DNA of 64,000 bases from Sinomonas atrocyanea (GTDB lineage Bacteria; Actinomycetota; Actinomycetes; Actinomycetales; Micrococcaceae). This document shows positions 9,643 through 17,994 of the stretch, piece after piece. Each line of letters starts with the position of its first letter. Position 1 is the stretch's first letter. The DNA lies in contig NZ_CP014518.1 of the NCBI RefSeq assembly GCF_001577305.1, forward strand, positions 2,232,001-2,296,000. The letters are read 5' to 3'. The notes under the pieces were generated by a model. It worked only from the letters and a program-made list of their open reading frames with translations, ran no database searches and was not told where the DNA came from. The position numbers were made by a program, and so were the translations under genes.

Positions 9643-10428
9643 GTGAAGGCACTCTCGCAGAAGCGGCGTCACCCGATGGCAGTCATCGCACTGTTGGTCA
9701 TGGGGCTGCTGCTGACCGGCGGAATGTACGCAATGTTCAGCACTGCCAACCAGGCCAAGGCCGACACCAGCTTCTCGGCGTCGGACGTCAGCGAGGGGCA
9801 GAAGCTCTTCGTGGCGAACTGCGCCACGTGCCACGGGATGGGCGCCTCCGGCACGGCCGCCGGTCCGTCGCTCGTCGGCGTCGGCGCGGCAGCGGTGGAC
9901 TTCCAGGTCGGCACCGGCCGCATGCCCATGCAGATGAACGGCCCGCAGGCCCAGAAGAAGCCGGTGCAGTTCAACGACGATCAGACCAAGCAGCTGGCCG
10001 CGTACGTCGCGTCGCTCGGCCCCGGCCCGGCCCTGCCGGATGCGGCCATGCTCGACGACAAGGGCGATGCCACCCACGGCGGCGAGCTCTTCCGCGTCAA
10101 CTGCGCGATGTGCCACAACGCCGCTGCGGCCGGCGGTGCGCTGACCCAGGGCAAGTTCGCTCCGTCCCTGGCCGGCGTGACCGAGAAGCACATCTACGAG
10201 GCCATGGCCACGGGCCCGCAGAACATGCCGGTGTTCTCCGATGCCAACATCTCCCCCGAGAGCAAGCGGGACATCATCACGTTCCTCAAGACGATCGAGA
10301 CCCAGGGCTCGCCCGGCGGCGCCACCCTCGGCTCGCTCGGTCCGGTGTCCGAGGGCCTCTTCGTGTGGGTTGCCGGCCTCGGCGTCATCATCGGCTTCAC
10401 GATCTGGCTCACGTCCCGCACGTCCTGA
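9643..10428 (+). CDS. qcrC: Diheme cytochrome c subunit of the bc1 complex
   Basis: A 261-residue membrane-anchored cytochrome cc, the electron bridge from the bc1 complex to the aa3 oxidase in actinobacteria. An N-terminal helix (residues 11-32) precedes two heme c sites, CATCH at residues 60-64 and CAMCH at 154-158, with methionine ligand candidates in GRMPMQM and NMPVFSD. A C-terminal helix lies at about 237-257. The start is GTG at 9643. It is 72 bases after ctaE. Confidence 0.95.
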   Translation: MKALSQKRRHPMAVIALLVMGLLLTGGMYAMFSTANQAKADTSFSASDVSEGQKLFVANCATCHGMGASGTAAGPSLVGVGAAAVDFQVGTGRMPMQMNGPQAQKKPVQFNDDQTKQLAAYVASLGPGPALPDAAMLDDKGDATHGGELFRVNCAMCHNAAAAGGALTQGKFAPSLAGVTEKHIYEAMATGPQNMPVFSDANISPESKRDIITFLKTIETQGSPGGATLGSLGPVSEGLFVWVAGLGVIIGFTIWLTSRTS

Positions 10429-10525
10429 CGCGCCAGCGCATCGCAGTAGGGGCCGCCCGACAGTGGCGGCATAGATTTGAACATCGTCCCCGGACCGCCG
10501 GGGGCCAGGAAGGATGAGGGGAAAT

Positions 10526-11572
10526 ATGGGCAACCATAGTGACGGTTCTCCCCAGACCGGGGGCGCTGTAGCTACGGCTGGTCAGACAGAGAAGTTCGCG
10601 GATCCGGGACTCCCGCCGCATCGTCTCCGCCTGGCTGACACCGACCCCAGGGCTGCGAAGCGCGCTGAGCGCCAGGTCACGATTCTGTTCATCATCTCGG
10701 TGATCGGCACGATCGTGTTCCTCGTCGCGTACTTCGCCATCGACTTGGGCAGTGACTCGACGATCCCGACGATCCGCCTGCAGAACATCCTGCTCGGCCT
10801 CGGCACCACGTTCGCGATGCTCGGCATCGGCACGGGGATCGTCCACTGGGCCAAGGCGCTCATGCCGGACCACGAGGTCTCGGAGTCCCGCCACGCGATC
10901 AGCTCCGAGGAGGACCGCGTCGCGGCGGTCAAGATCGTCGACGACATCATCGAGGAGACGGGCATCAAGCGCCGCCCCCTCATCCGGAACACCCTCATCG
11001 GCGCGCTCGCGCTGGCGCCGCTGCCGGCCCTGGCCGTCTTCGGCGATCTCGGGCCGAACGCGAACGACAAGCTGCGCCACACGATGTGGGCCCCCAAGGA
11101 CGGCAAGAAGGTCCGCCTCACGCGTGACCCGGACGGTACGCCGATCAAGGCGTCGGATGTCACCATCGGCTCGGCGTTCCACGTCATTCCCGAGGGCCTC
11201 AACGACCTCACCGAAGGCAAGCTGAACGAGAAGGCCAAGGCCGTCGTCCTTCTCATGCGCCTCAACCCCGAGGACCTGCACGTCTCGCCCGGCCGCGAGA
11301 GCTGGAACTACAACGGCATCGTCGCGTATTCCAAGATCTGCACGCATGTCGGCTGCCCGGTGGCGCTCTACGAACAGCAGACCCACCACCTGCTGTGCCC
11401 GTGCCACCAGTCGACCTTCGACCTCACCCACGAGTGCGAGGTCATCTTCGGTCCTGCGAGCCGTCCGCTTCCGCAGCTCCCGATCGAGGTCGACGCCGAC
11501 GGCTACCTTGTGGCCACGTCGGACTTCCACGAACCTGTTGGACCTAGCTACTGGGAGCGTGAGTACTCGTGA
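10526..11572 (+). CDS. qcrA: Rieske iron-sulfur subunit of the bc1 complex
   Basis: A 348-residue actinobacterial-type Rieske protein. Three N-terminal membrane helices precede the 2Fe-2S domain, whose ligands are in CTHVGC and CPCHQS near residues 272-295. The ATG at 10526 (MGNHSDGS) follows GAGGGG and matches relatives; another in-frame ATG lies 4 codons upstream at 10514. It accepts electrons from menaquinol and passes them to the diheme cytochrome. Its stop overlaps the qcrB start by 4 bases. Confidence 0.93.
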   Translation: MGNHSDGSPQTGGAVATAGQTEKFADPGLPPHRLRLADTDPRAAKRAERQVTILFIISVIGTIVFLVAYFAIDLGSDSTIPTIRLQNILLGLGTTFAMLGIGTGIVHWAKALMPDHEVSESRHAISSEEDRVAAVKIVDDIIEETGIKRRPLIRNTLIGALALAPLPALAVFGDLGPNANDKLRHTMWAPKDGKKVRLTRDPDGTPIKASDVTIGSAFHVIPEGLNDLTEGKLNEKAKAVVLLMRLNPEDLHVSPGRESWNYNGIVAYSKICTHVGCPVALYEQQTHHLLCPCHQSTFDLTHECEVIFGPASRPLPQLPIEVDADGYLVATSDFHEPVGPSYWEREYS

Positions 11573-13251
11573 GCGGCACTACCGCCTCCACCTATCAGCC
11601 GCCGACCAAGGTCGGCCGGATCGCCAGCTTCGTCGACCAGCGCACCGGCGCGTCGAGCGTGGTGCGGGAGTTCGGCCGCAAGGTCTTCCCCGACCACTGG
11701 TCGTTCATGTTCGGCGAGGTTGCCCTCTACAGCTTCGTCATCCTTCTGCTGTCGGGCACCTTCCTGACGTTCTTCTTCGATCCGTCGATGGCGGAGACGC
11801 ACTACGCCGGCGCCTACGTGCCCCTGCGCGGCATGGAGATGTCGGTTGCGTACCAGTCCTCGCTGCACATTTCCTTCGAGGTGCGCGGCGGACTGTTCAT
11901 GCGCCAGGTCCACCACTGGGCCGCCCTGCTGTTCGTGGCCTCGATGAGCGTGCACATGCTGCGCGTCTTCTTCACCGGCGCGTTCCGCAAGCCGCGTGAG
12001 ATGAACTGGGTCATCGGCGGCGTGCTCCTCATCCTGGGCATGGCGGCCGGCTTCACCGGCTACTCCCTCCCGGACGACCTGCTCTCGGGCAACGGCCTGC
12101 GCATCATCGACGGCGTCATCAAGTCCATCCCGATCATCGGCACCTGGATCTCGATGTTCCTGTTCGGCGGCGAGTTCCCGGGCTCGGCCATCATCGGGCG
12201 TCTGTACGTGCTGCACATCCTGCTCATCCCCGCGATGATCCTGCTGTTCGTCGCGCTGCACCTCATGTTCGTCGTGGTGCACAAGCACACGCAGTACCCC
12301 GGCCCCGGCCGCAACGACGGCAACGTCGTCGGCTACCCCCTCGGCCCGGTCTACGCGGCCAAGGCCGGCGGCTTCTTCTTCATCGTGTTCGGGGTCATCG
12401 CCGCGATGGCTTCGGCGTTCACGATCAACCCGATCTGGAACTACGGTCCCTACGACCCCTCCCCCGTCTCGGCCGGCACCCAGCCGGACTGGTACATCGG
12501 CTGGGTCGACGGTGCGCTGCGTCTCATGCCGGGTGTCCTCGGCCCGATCGGTGGCTACCGGCAGCACTTCGAGTTCATGATCTTCAACCAGACGCTCACG
12601 CTCAATGTGCTCCTGCCGGCGCTCGTCCCGGCGGGCATCGTCTTCACCGTGCTGTTCACGTACCCGTGGATCGAGCGCTGGATCACCAAGGACGAGCGTG
12701 AGCACCACGTCCTGGACCGTCCGCGCAACGCCCCGACGCGCACCGCGATCGGCATGGCCGGATTCACGTTCTACTGCGTGATGTGGGCTGCAGCCAGCTC
12801 CGACCTCATCGCGACCCACTTCCACGTGGCGCTCAACGATGTGACCTACTGGCTCCGCGCGCTGTTCTTCGCAGGCCCGATCATCGCCTTCGTCATCACG
12901 AAGCGGATCGCCCTGGCGCTGCAGCGCAAGGACCGCGAGATTGCCCTCCATGGCCGGGAGACGGGCCGCATCGTCCGGCTCCCCCACGGCGAGTTCATCG
13001 AGGTCCACGCCCCGGTCGACGAGTACAAGCGCTATCGCCTGGTCGGCTTCGAGTCCCCGCAGGTCCTTCCGGCGCAGCCGAACGCGAAGGGCGTCGTGGA
13101 CCGCACGGAGAAGCGCCGCGCGAAGCTCTCCCAGTGGTTCTTCGAGGACCGCATCGCTCCGGTCACCCCGGCCGAGCTCGAGGCGGCCCACGCCCACGGG
13201 CACCACGAGGCGATCGAGTCGCACGACGAGGCCAAGAGCATCACCCACTGA
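11569..13251 (+). CDS. qcrB: Cytochrome b subunit of the bc1 complex
   Basis: A 560-residue cytochrome b with the long C-terminal extension of actinobacteria. Heme-ligating histidines are in HHWAALLFVASMSVHMLR (helix B) and the HILLIPAMILLFVALHLM segment (helix D). The quinol-site region follows (TINPIWNYGPYDPS). The start is GTG at 11569, overlapping qcrA. It is the last gene of the operon and is followed by a strong hairpin. QcrB is the target of imidazopyridine-type inhibitors in mycobacteria. Confidence 0.95.
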   Translation: MSGTTASTYQPPTKVGRIASFVDQRTGASSVVREFGRKVFPDHWSFMFGEVALYSFVILLLSGTFLTFFFDPSMAETHYAGAYVPLRGMEMSVAYQSSLHISFEVRGGLFMRQVHHWAALLFVASMSVHMLRVFFTGAFRKPREMNWVIGGVLLILGMAAGFTGYSLPDDLLSGNGLRIIDGVIKSIPIIGTWISMFLFGGEFPGSAIIGRLYVLHILLIPAMILLFVALHLMFVVVHKHTQYPGPGRNDGNVVGYPLGPVYAAKAGGFFFIVFGVIAAMASAFTINPIWNYGPYDPSPVSAGTQPDWYIGWVDGALRLMPGVLGPIGGYRQHFEFMIFNQTLTLNVLLPALVPAGIVFTVLFTYPWIERWITKDEREHHVLDRPRNAPTRTAIGMAGFTFYCVMWAAASSDLIATHFHVALNDVTYWLRALFFAGPIIAFVITKRIALALQRKDREIALHGRETGRIVRLPHGEFIEVHAPVDEYKRYRLVGFESPQVLPAQPNAKGVVDRTEKRRAKLSQWFFEDRIAPVTPAELEAAHAHGHHEAIESHDEAKSITH

Positions 13252-13272
13252 CGCCGGCAGCCTCGCCGACAG

Positions 13273-13304
13273 AAGGACCCCGCACCTGCCGGTGCGGGGT
13301 CCTT
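13273..13304 (+). terminator. Terminator of the ctaE-qcrCAB operon
   Basis: A 14-bp perfect stem (13273-13286 with 13291-13304) with loop TGCC lies 21 bases after the qcrB stop. It can also serve the convergent GntR gene. Confidence 0.8.
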
Positions 13305-13341
13305 CCCGTATGAGCACCTGCGAGCGGCGCCCAGGGGGTCC

Positions 13342-14133
13342 TCAGAGGGCCCCGAAGCGCTTGGGCGAGTAGCTGCGGGGCGTGCGGACTCCCGGGCGCT
13401 GGAGCGGCACCCAGAGCTTGTAGCGGTCGGCCCGGTAGTAGGACACCGAGTAGTCCACGATCGACTTCGACACGTACGCATGGCGCTGGATCTTGAGCAG
13501 GGGCGAGCCCATCTCCACGTTGAGCAGGCGGGCCGTGGACGGCGACGCCGCGGTGGCCTCGATCGTGTCCTCTCCCCATTCCATGACGAGGCCGTACTTC
13601 TCGTTGAGCACCTGGTAGAGGGAGTTCGGGGGCGGCCCCTCCGTGAACCCGGGCACCCGGCTGGCCACGATGTAGTTCTCGTCGACGCTCATCGGCTCCT
13701 TGTCGGCGAGCAGGAGGCGCCGGAAGCGGACCACAGGAGTCCCCTCGTCCACCTTGAGCTCCCGGGCCAGGTAGGCGGAGGCGCCGATCTGCTCGAAGCT
13801 GAGCACCTTGGCATCCGGGACCATTCCCCGGCGCTGCATCTCCTCCGAGTAGGAGGTGAGCTTCATCTGCAGGTCGAGCTTCGGGCGGCTGACGAAGGTC
13901 CCCAGCCCGACGACGCGGTCCAGGACGCCCTCGGCCACGAGGGCGTCGATCGCCTGGCGCACCGTCATCCGGGCCACGCCGAACCGGAGGGAGAGGTCCC
14001 GTTCGGACGGCAGGGGCGCGCCGGGGGCCAGCTTGACGGCGATGTGGGACCGGAGGATCTCCCGCAGCTGGATGTACATGGCGGTCTTCGACGAGCGATC
14101 GAGTTCGCCGTCGATGCCCTCGGCGTTGTGCAC
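13342..14133 (-). CDS. GntR-family regulator with UTRA effector domain
   Basis: A 263-residue HutC/UTRA-type regulator. The winged helix-turn-helix occupies about residues 20-85 (LPSERDLSLRFGVARMTVRQAIDAL is the recognition region). The UTRA ligand domain fills the rest. The GTG at 14133 follows GAGGAGG and removes an unrelated Arg/Cys-rich tail present in the longer frame. It lies between the two halves of the respiratory gene cluster. Whether it controls them or a sugar pathway cannot be told from sequence, since UTRA domains usually bind sugars, amino acids or related small molecules. Confidence 0.85.
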   Translation of the reverse strand: MHNAEGIDGELDRSSKTAMYIQLREILRSHIAVKLAPGAPLPSERDLSLRFGVARMTVRQAIDALVAEGVLDRVVGLGTFVSRPKLDLQMKLTSYSEEMQRRGMVPDAKVLSFEQIGASAYLARELKVDEGTPVVRFRRLLLADKEPMSVDENYIVASRVPGFTEGPPPNSLYQVLNEKYGLVMEWGEDTIEATAASPSTARLLNVEMGSPLLKIQRHAYVSKSIVDYSVSYYRADRYKLWVPLQRPGVRTPRSYSPKRFGAL

Positions 14134-14240
14134 AGTCCTCCTCGTGAGCCGTGGCGCGTCCCGGCAGAGGCACGCGGCAGGTGTCGCTTCAATCCTGACA
14201 CACCCCACACCGTCTGCGTGCCGCGATCCGCTGCCCGGGG

Positions 14241-14306
14241 GCACAGCAGATAGGCCGGTGGCCGGCACCCTTCACAAGGGTGCCGGCCACCGGCCTATGT
14301 GCTGTG
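14241..14306 (-). terminator. Very long hairpin terminator after the ctaCDF operon
   Basis: A perfect 21-bp stem (14252-14272 with 14276-14296) with a 3-base loop is extended by about 10 further pairs with one mismatch (from 14241 and to 14306). It lies directly after the ctaF stop. Confidence 0.8.
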
Positions 14307-14312
14307 AGCAGC

Positions 14313-14714
14313 TCAGTGGGCGTGGTCTCCGCGGCTGTACTCGAAGACCCAGCCGACGAGGGCCACGATGGCGATGCCCGCGCCGATGAACAGGATCCAC
14401 CAGCCGACTGCGACGCCGAGGAAGCTGATCGCGGCGGAGGCGCCGAGGATGAGCGGCCACCAGCTCCAGGGGCTGAAGTGCCCCTGCTCGCCGGCACCCT
14501 CATGGATCTCGGCGTCCTCGCGGTCCTCCGGGCGGAGTCCGACCCGGCGCCCCGTCACCATGATGTACGAGCTGATCATGATGCCCAGCCCGAAGGCCAG
14601 CAGCAGCCCGATGACGCCGACCCATTCGGTCCACTGGGTCATGAATCCGTACACGATCGCGACCGGGAGGAAGAACAGCCCCACGATCCCGAAGATCATC
14701 GTCTCGATTTTCAC
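14313..14714 (-). CDS. ctaF: Cytochrome c oxidase subunit IV (actinobacterial)
   Basis: A 133-residue actinobacterial subunit IV with four membrane helices in two pairs (about residues 5-26, 34-53, 84-104 and 106-126) joined by an acidic loop (PEDREDAEIHEGAGEQGHF). It is part of the aa3 oxidase. Its start overlaps the ctaD stop by 4 bases, so translation is coupled. Confidence 0.93.
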   Translation of the reverse strand: MKIETMIFGIVGLFFLPVAIVYGFMTQWTEWVGVIGLLLAFGLGIMISSYIMVTGRRVGLRPEDREDAEIHEGAGEQGHFSPWSWWPLILGASAAISFLGVAVGWWILFIGAGIAIVALVGWVFEYSRGDHAH

Positions 14715-16435
14715 TTGGCGGTGTCCTTACGGTCGGCGGCCGCGACGGCAGCCGTGGCCCCCGCGTGCTGGACGGCTCCAACGCTGGAGAGCTCCGGGTG
14801 GTGGAGGTCAAGCGCGGGACGCTCGGAACGGATGCGCGGCAGCGACGTGAAGTTGTGCCGCGGCGGCGGGCAGGAGGTGGCCCACTCGAGGGATCCGCCG
14901 AAGCCCCAGGGATCGTCCACGAGGACCTTCTTGCCGTGGCGGGCGGTGATGTACACGTTCCAGAAGAACGGGATCAGCGACGCGCCCAGCACGAACGAGA
15001 AGATCGTGGAGAACTGGTTCATCCAGGTGAAGTTGTCCTGGGGAAGGTAGTCGGCGTAGCGGCGCGGCATGCCCATGACGCCCAGCCAGTGCTGGATGAG
15101 GAAGGTGCCGTGGAAGCCGATGAGCAGCAGCCAGAAGTGGATCTTCCCGAGCCGCTCGTTGAGCATCTTGCCCGTGAACTTGGGCCACCAGAAGTAGAAC
15201 CCTGCGAACATCGCGAAGACGACGGTGCCGAACACGACGTAGTGGAAGTGCGCCACCACGAAGTAGGTGTCCGAGACGTGGAAGTCCAGCGGCGGCGACG
15301 CCAGGATGATGCCCGTGAGGCCACCGAAGAGGAAGGTGATGAGGAAGCCGAGGCTCCAGAGCATCGGGGTCTCGAAGGTCAGCGAGCCCCGCCACATCGT
15401 GCCGATCCAGTTGAAGAACTTCACGCCGGTGGGGACCGCGATCAGCATGGTCATGAACGAGAAGAACGGGAGCAGCACAGCGCCGGTGACGTACATGTGG
15501 TGTGCCCACACGCTCACGGAGAGGGCCGCGATGGCGATGGTCGCGAAGACGAGGCCCTTGTAGCCGAAGATCGGCTTGCGGCTGAAGACGGGGAAGATCT
15601 CCGAGACGATGCCGAAGAACGGCAGCGCGATGATGTACACCTCGGGGTGGCCGAAGAACCAGAACAGGTGCTGCCAGAGGATGGCGCCGCCGTTCTCCGG
15701 GTCGAAGATGTGGGCGCCGAAGCGGCGGTCGGCACCGAGGCCGAACAGGGCGGCGGCCAGCGGGGGGAACGCCATCAGCACGAGGATCGAGGTGATGAAG
15801 ACGTTCCAGGTGAAGATCGGCATGCGCCACATCGTCATGCCGGGCGCGCGCATGCAGATCACGGTGGTGATGAAGTTGACCGCGCCGAGGATGGTGCCGA
15901 AGCCCGAGAGCGCTAGCCCGAAGACCCAGAGGTCACCGCCGACGCCGGGGGTGAAGGTCGTGTTCGACAGCGGGGCGTAGGCGAACCAGCCGAACGAGGC
16001 CGCGCCCTGGGGCGTGATGAAGCCGGCGACCGCGATGGTGGAGCCGAAGAGGAAGAACCAGAGCGCGAGGGCGTTCAGGCGGGGGAACGCGACATCCGGG
16101 GCACCGATCTGCAGCGGCATGATCACGTTCGTGAAGCCCGCGAAGAGCGGGGTCGCGAACATGAGCAGCATGATCGTGCCGTGCATCGTGAACAGCTGGT
16201 TGTACTGCTCCTTGGTCTGCAGGATCTGCATGCCCGGCTCGAAGAGCTCGGCGCGGATGAGCAGTGCCATCACGCCGCCGAGGCAGAAGAACACGAACGA
16301 CGCGATCAGGTACATGTACCCGATGGTCTTGTGGTCGGTCGAGGTGATCCAGTTGACGACGATGCGCCCCTTGGACGTCGGCACCACCGGTGCGCTTACA
16401 GCACCGGCAGAAGGCGACTGGGTATAGGTAGCCAT
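14711..16435 (-). CDS. ctaD: Cytochrome c oxidase subunit I
   Basis: A 574-residue heme-copper oxidase subunit I with 12 membrane helices. It has the low-spin heme histidine in TMHGTIMLLMFATP, the cross-linked His-Tyr pair in GHPEVYI, the Cu-B histidines in WAHHMYVTG and the heme a3 ligands in HFHYVVFG. It reduces O2 to water and pumps protons. It lies 5 bases after ctaC and overlaps ctaF. Confidence 0.96.
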   Translation of the reverse strand: MATYTQSPSAGAVSAPVVPTSKGRIVVNWITSTDHKTIGYMYLIASFVFFCLGGVMALLIRAELFEPGMQILQTKEQYNQLFTMHGTIMLLMFATPLFAGFTNVIMPLQIGAPDVAFPRLNALALWFFLFGSTIAVAGFITPQGAASFGWFAYAPLSNTTFTPGVGGDLWVFGLALSGFGTILGAVNFITTVICMRAPGMTMWRMPIFTWNVFITSILVLMAFPPLAAALFGLGADRRFGAHIFDPENGGAILWQHLFWFFGHPEVYIIALPFFGIVSEIFPVFSRKPIFGYKGLVFATIAIAALSVSVWAHHMYVTGAVLLPFFSFMTMLIAVPTGVKFFNWIGTMWRGSLTFETPMLWSLGFLITFLFGGLTGIILASPPLDFHVSDTYFVVAHFHYVVFGTVVFAMFAGFYFWWPKFTGKMLNERLGKIHFWLLLIGFHGTFLIQHWLGVMGMPRRYADYLPQDNFTWMNQFSTIFSFVLGASLIPFFWNVYITARHGKKVLVDDPWGFGGSLEWATSCPPPRHNFTSLPRIRSERPALDLHHPELSSVGAVQHAGATAAVAAADRKDTAK

Positions 16436-16440
16436 GGTCC

Positions 16441-17298
16441 CTACTTCTGGTTCTGGTTAGGGTTGCGGTCGTACTTCGTGTCCAGGAGGCCCTTGTCGAG
16501 GCCCGCCAGATGCGCCTGGAACTCCGCCTCGGAGACGACCTTCACGCGGAACAGCATCTCGGAGTGGTACTCGCCGCAGAGCTCGGCGCACTTGCCGTCG
16601 TAGGTGCCCTCCTTCTGCGGGGTGAAGTACATGTAGTTGGGCTTGCCCGGGATCATGTCGCGCTTCTGGAGGAAGGCGGGGACCCAGAACGAGTGGATGA
16701 CGTCGCGGGACGTGAGCTCCACGGTCACCGACTTGCCCACCGGGAGGTAGAGGGTCGGGAGCGTGTTGAGGTCGATCGGCTGGCCCGTCAGCTGCGCCTG
16801 CGTGCCGGCCTCGTGCACATCGTCCTTGACGACGCCGCCCTGCTTGTAGTTGAAGTCCCAGGACCACTGCTTGCCGACCACATTGACGGTCACGTCCGGG
16901 TTCGCGTTCGGGGTATCGATCGCGCGCTGGTCGCGGTCGGTGAAGTAGAAGAACGTGAAGACGAGGAACAGCGGGATGGCCGTGTAGAAGATCTCGAGCG
17001 GCAGGTTGTAGCTCGTCTGGCGGGGGAAGCCCCTGGTGCCCTTGCGCCGGCGGTAGGCCACGATGCACCAGAGGATGAGGGCCCACGTGATCATGCCGAT
17101 GACCATGGCCGCGATCCAGGAATTCACCCAGAGGTCCGTGATGATCGGCGTATTGCTCGTGGTATCCCGATCAGTGGGTAGCCAGCCACGCTGGACCTCG
17201 GGTGAACATCCAGACAGTGCGAGCGCGCCGGCCGCGGCAACTGCCGAGACCGTGATGATACGTGCGCGCTGCCTGCTGGTTCGGTTCTGCGACCTCAC
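16441..17298 (-). CDS. ctaC: Cytochrome c oxidase subunit II
   Basis: A 285-residue lipoprotein. The signal segment ends in the lipobox LALSGC (Cys31). Two membrane helices follow (about 55-80 and 100-120), then a cupredoxin domain with the Cu-A ligands in KCAELCGEYHSEM and an upstream histidine in DVIHSFWVP. It passes electrons from the diheme cytochrome to subunit I. The start is GTG at 17298, after an AGGAAGG at some distance. It is first in the ctaC-ctaD-ctaF operon. Confidence 0.95.
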   Translation of the reverse strand: MRSQNRTSRQRARIITVSAVAAAGALALSGCSPEVQRGWLPTDRDTTSNTPIITDLWVNSWIAAMVIGMITWALILWCIVAYRRRKGTRGFPRQTSYNLPLEIFYTAIPLFLVFTFFYFTDRDQRAIDTPNANPDVTVNVVGKQWSWDFNYKQGGVVKDDVHEAGTQAQLTGQPIDLNTLPTLYLPVGKSVTVELTSRDVIHSFWVPAFLQKRDMIPGKPNYMYFTPQKEGTYDGKCAELCGEYHSEMLFRVKVVSEAEFQAHLAGLDKGLLDTKYDRNPNQNQK

Positions 17299-17444
17299 AG
17301 ACGGCCCTTCCTCTTGGTGCTTCTCTCCGGTGGCAGCACGGCAGACGAGCTCCCGTGCACGCGACCGGGCGACATAGTTTTACTACTCGGTGTAGAGCTT
17401 ACAGCGAACACCGGCCAATCTCCCACATGTCCCGCAGACGCGTC

Positions 17445-17490
17445 GGCCGCGCCTCAACGGGACCGTTGGCGGTCCCGTCGAGGCGCGGCC
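17445..17490 (-). terminator. Terminator of erpA
   Basis: A 20-bp stem (17445-17464 with 17471-17490) with one G-U pair and a 6-base loop lies downstream of the erpA stop and upstream of the ctaC promoter region. Confidence 0.8.
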
Positions 17491-17510
17491 GATGCCGTGC
17501 CCGAGGCGGC

Positions 17511-17876
17511 TCAGTGGAAGGAGTCGCCGCATGCGCACGAACCCTGCGCATTGGGGTTGTCGATCGTGAAGCCCTGCTTCGAGATGGAGTCCTCGAAGTC
17601 GATGGTGGCGCCCGCGAGGTACGGCACGCTCATCTTGTCCACGACCACCTCGACGCCGTCGAAGTCCCGCACGGCGTCGCCGTCCAGGAGGCGCTCGTCG
17701 AAGTACAGCTGGTAGATGAGGCCGGAGCAGCCTCCGGGCTGGACGGACACGCGCAGGCGCAGGTCGGTGCGGCCCTCCTGCTCCAGCAGGCTGCGGACCT
17801 TACCCGCGGCAACCTCGGTCAGCTGCACCTCGTGCGAGGCAAGGGCCTCGGCCGGCTCATTGATTGCAGTGCTCAT
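17511..17876 (-). CDS. erpA: A-type iron-sulfur cluster insertion protein
   Basis: A 121-residue HesB/IscA-family carrier with the three conserved cysteines: Cys50 in PGGCSG and Cys114/Cys116 in SCACGDSF. It carries Fe-S clusters to apoproteins. The neighbouring Rieske protein is one plausible client, though that link is inferred only from position. The ATG at 17876 follows AGAAGG. It is transcribed alone, toward ctaC, but is cut off by a strong hairpin. Confidence 0.92.
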   Translation of the reverse strand: MSTAINEPAEALASHEVQLTEVAAGKVRSLLEQEGRTDLRLRVSVQPGGCSGLIYQLYFDERLLDGDAVRDFDGVEVVVDKMSVPYLAGATIDFEDSISKQGFTIDNPNAQGSCACGDSFH

Positions 17877-17994
17877 TCCATACCTTCTCTCGTGCCGTCT
17901 CTCGTGGCCGGCGGAGTGCCCGACCGGCCTCGTAGGGCCTTCCATCCATGCTACGACCGAGGCGGCAGGCCCTGCCAACCCCCTGAGGGCGAGT

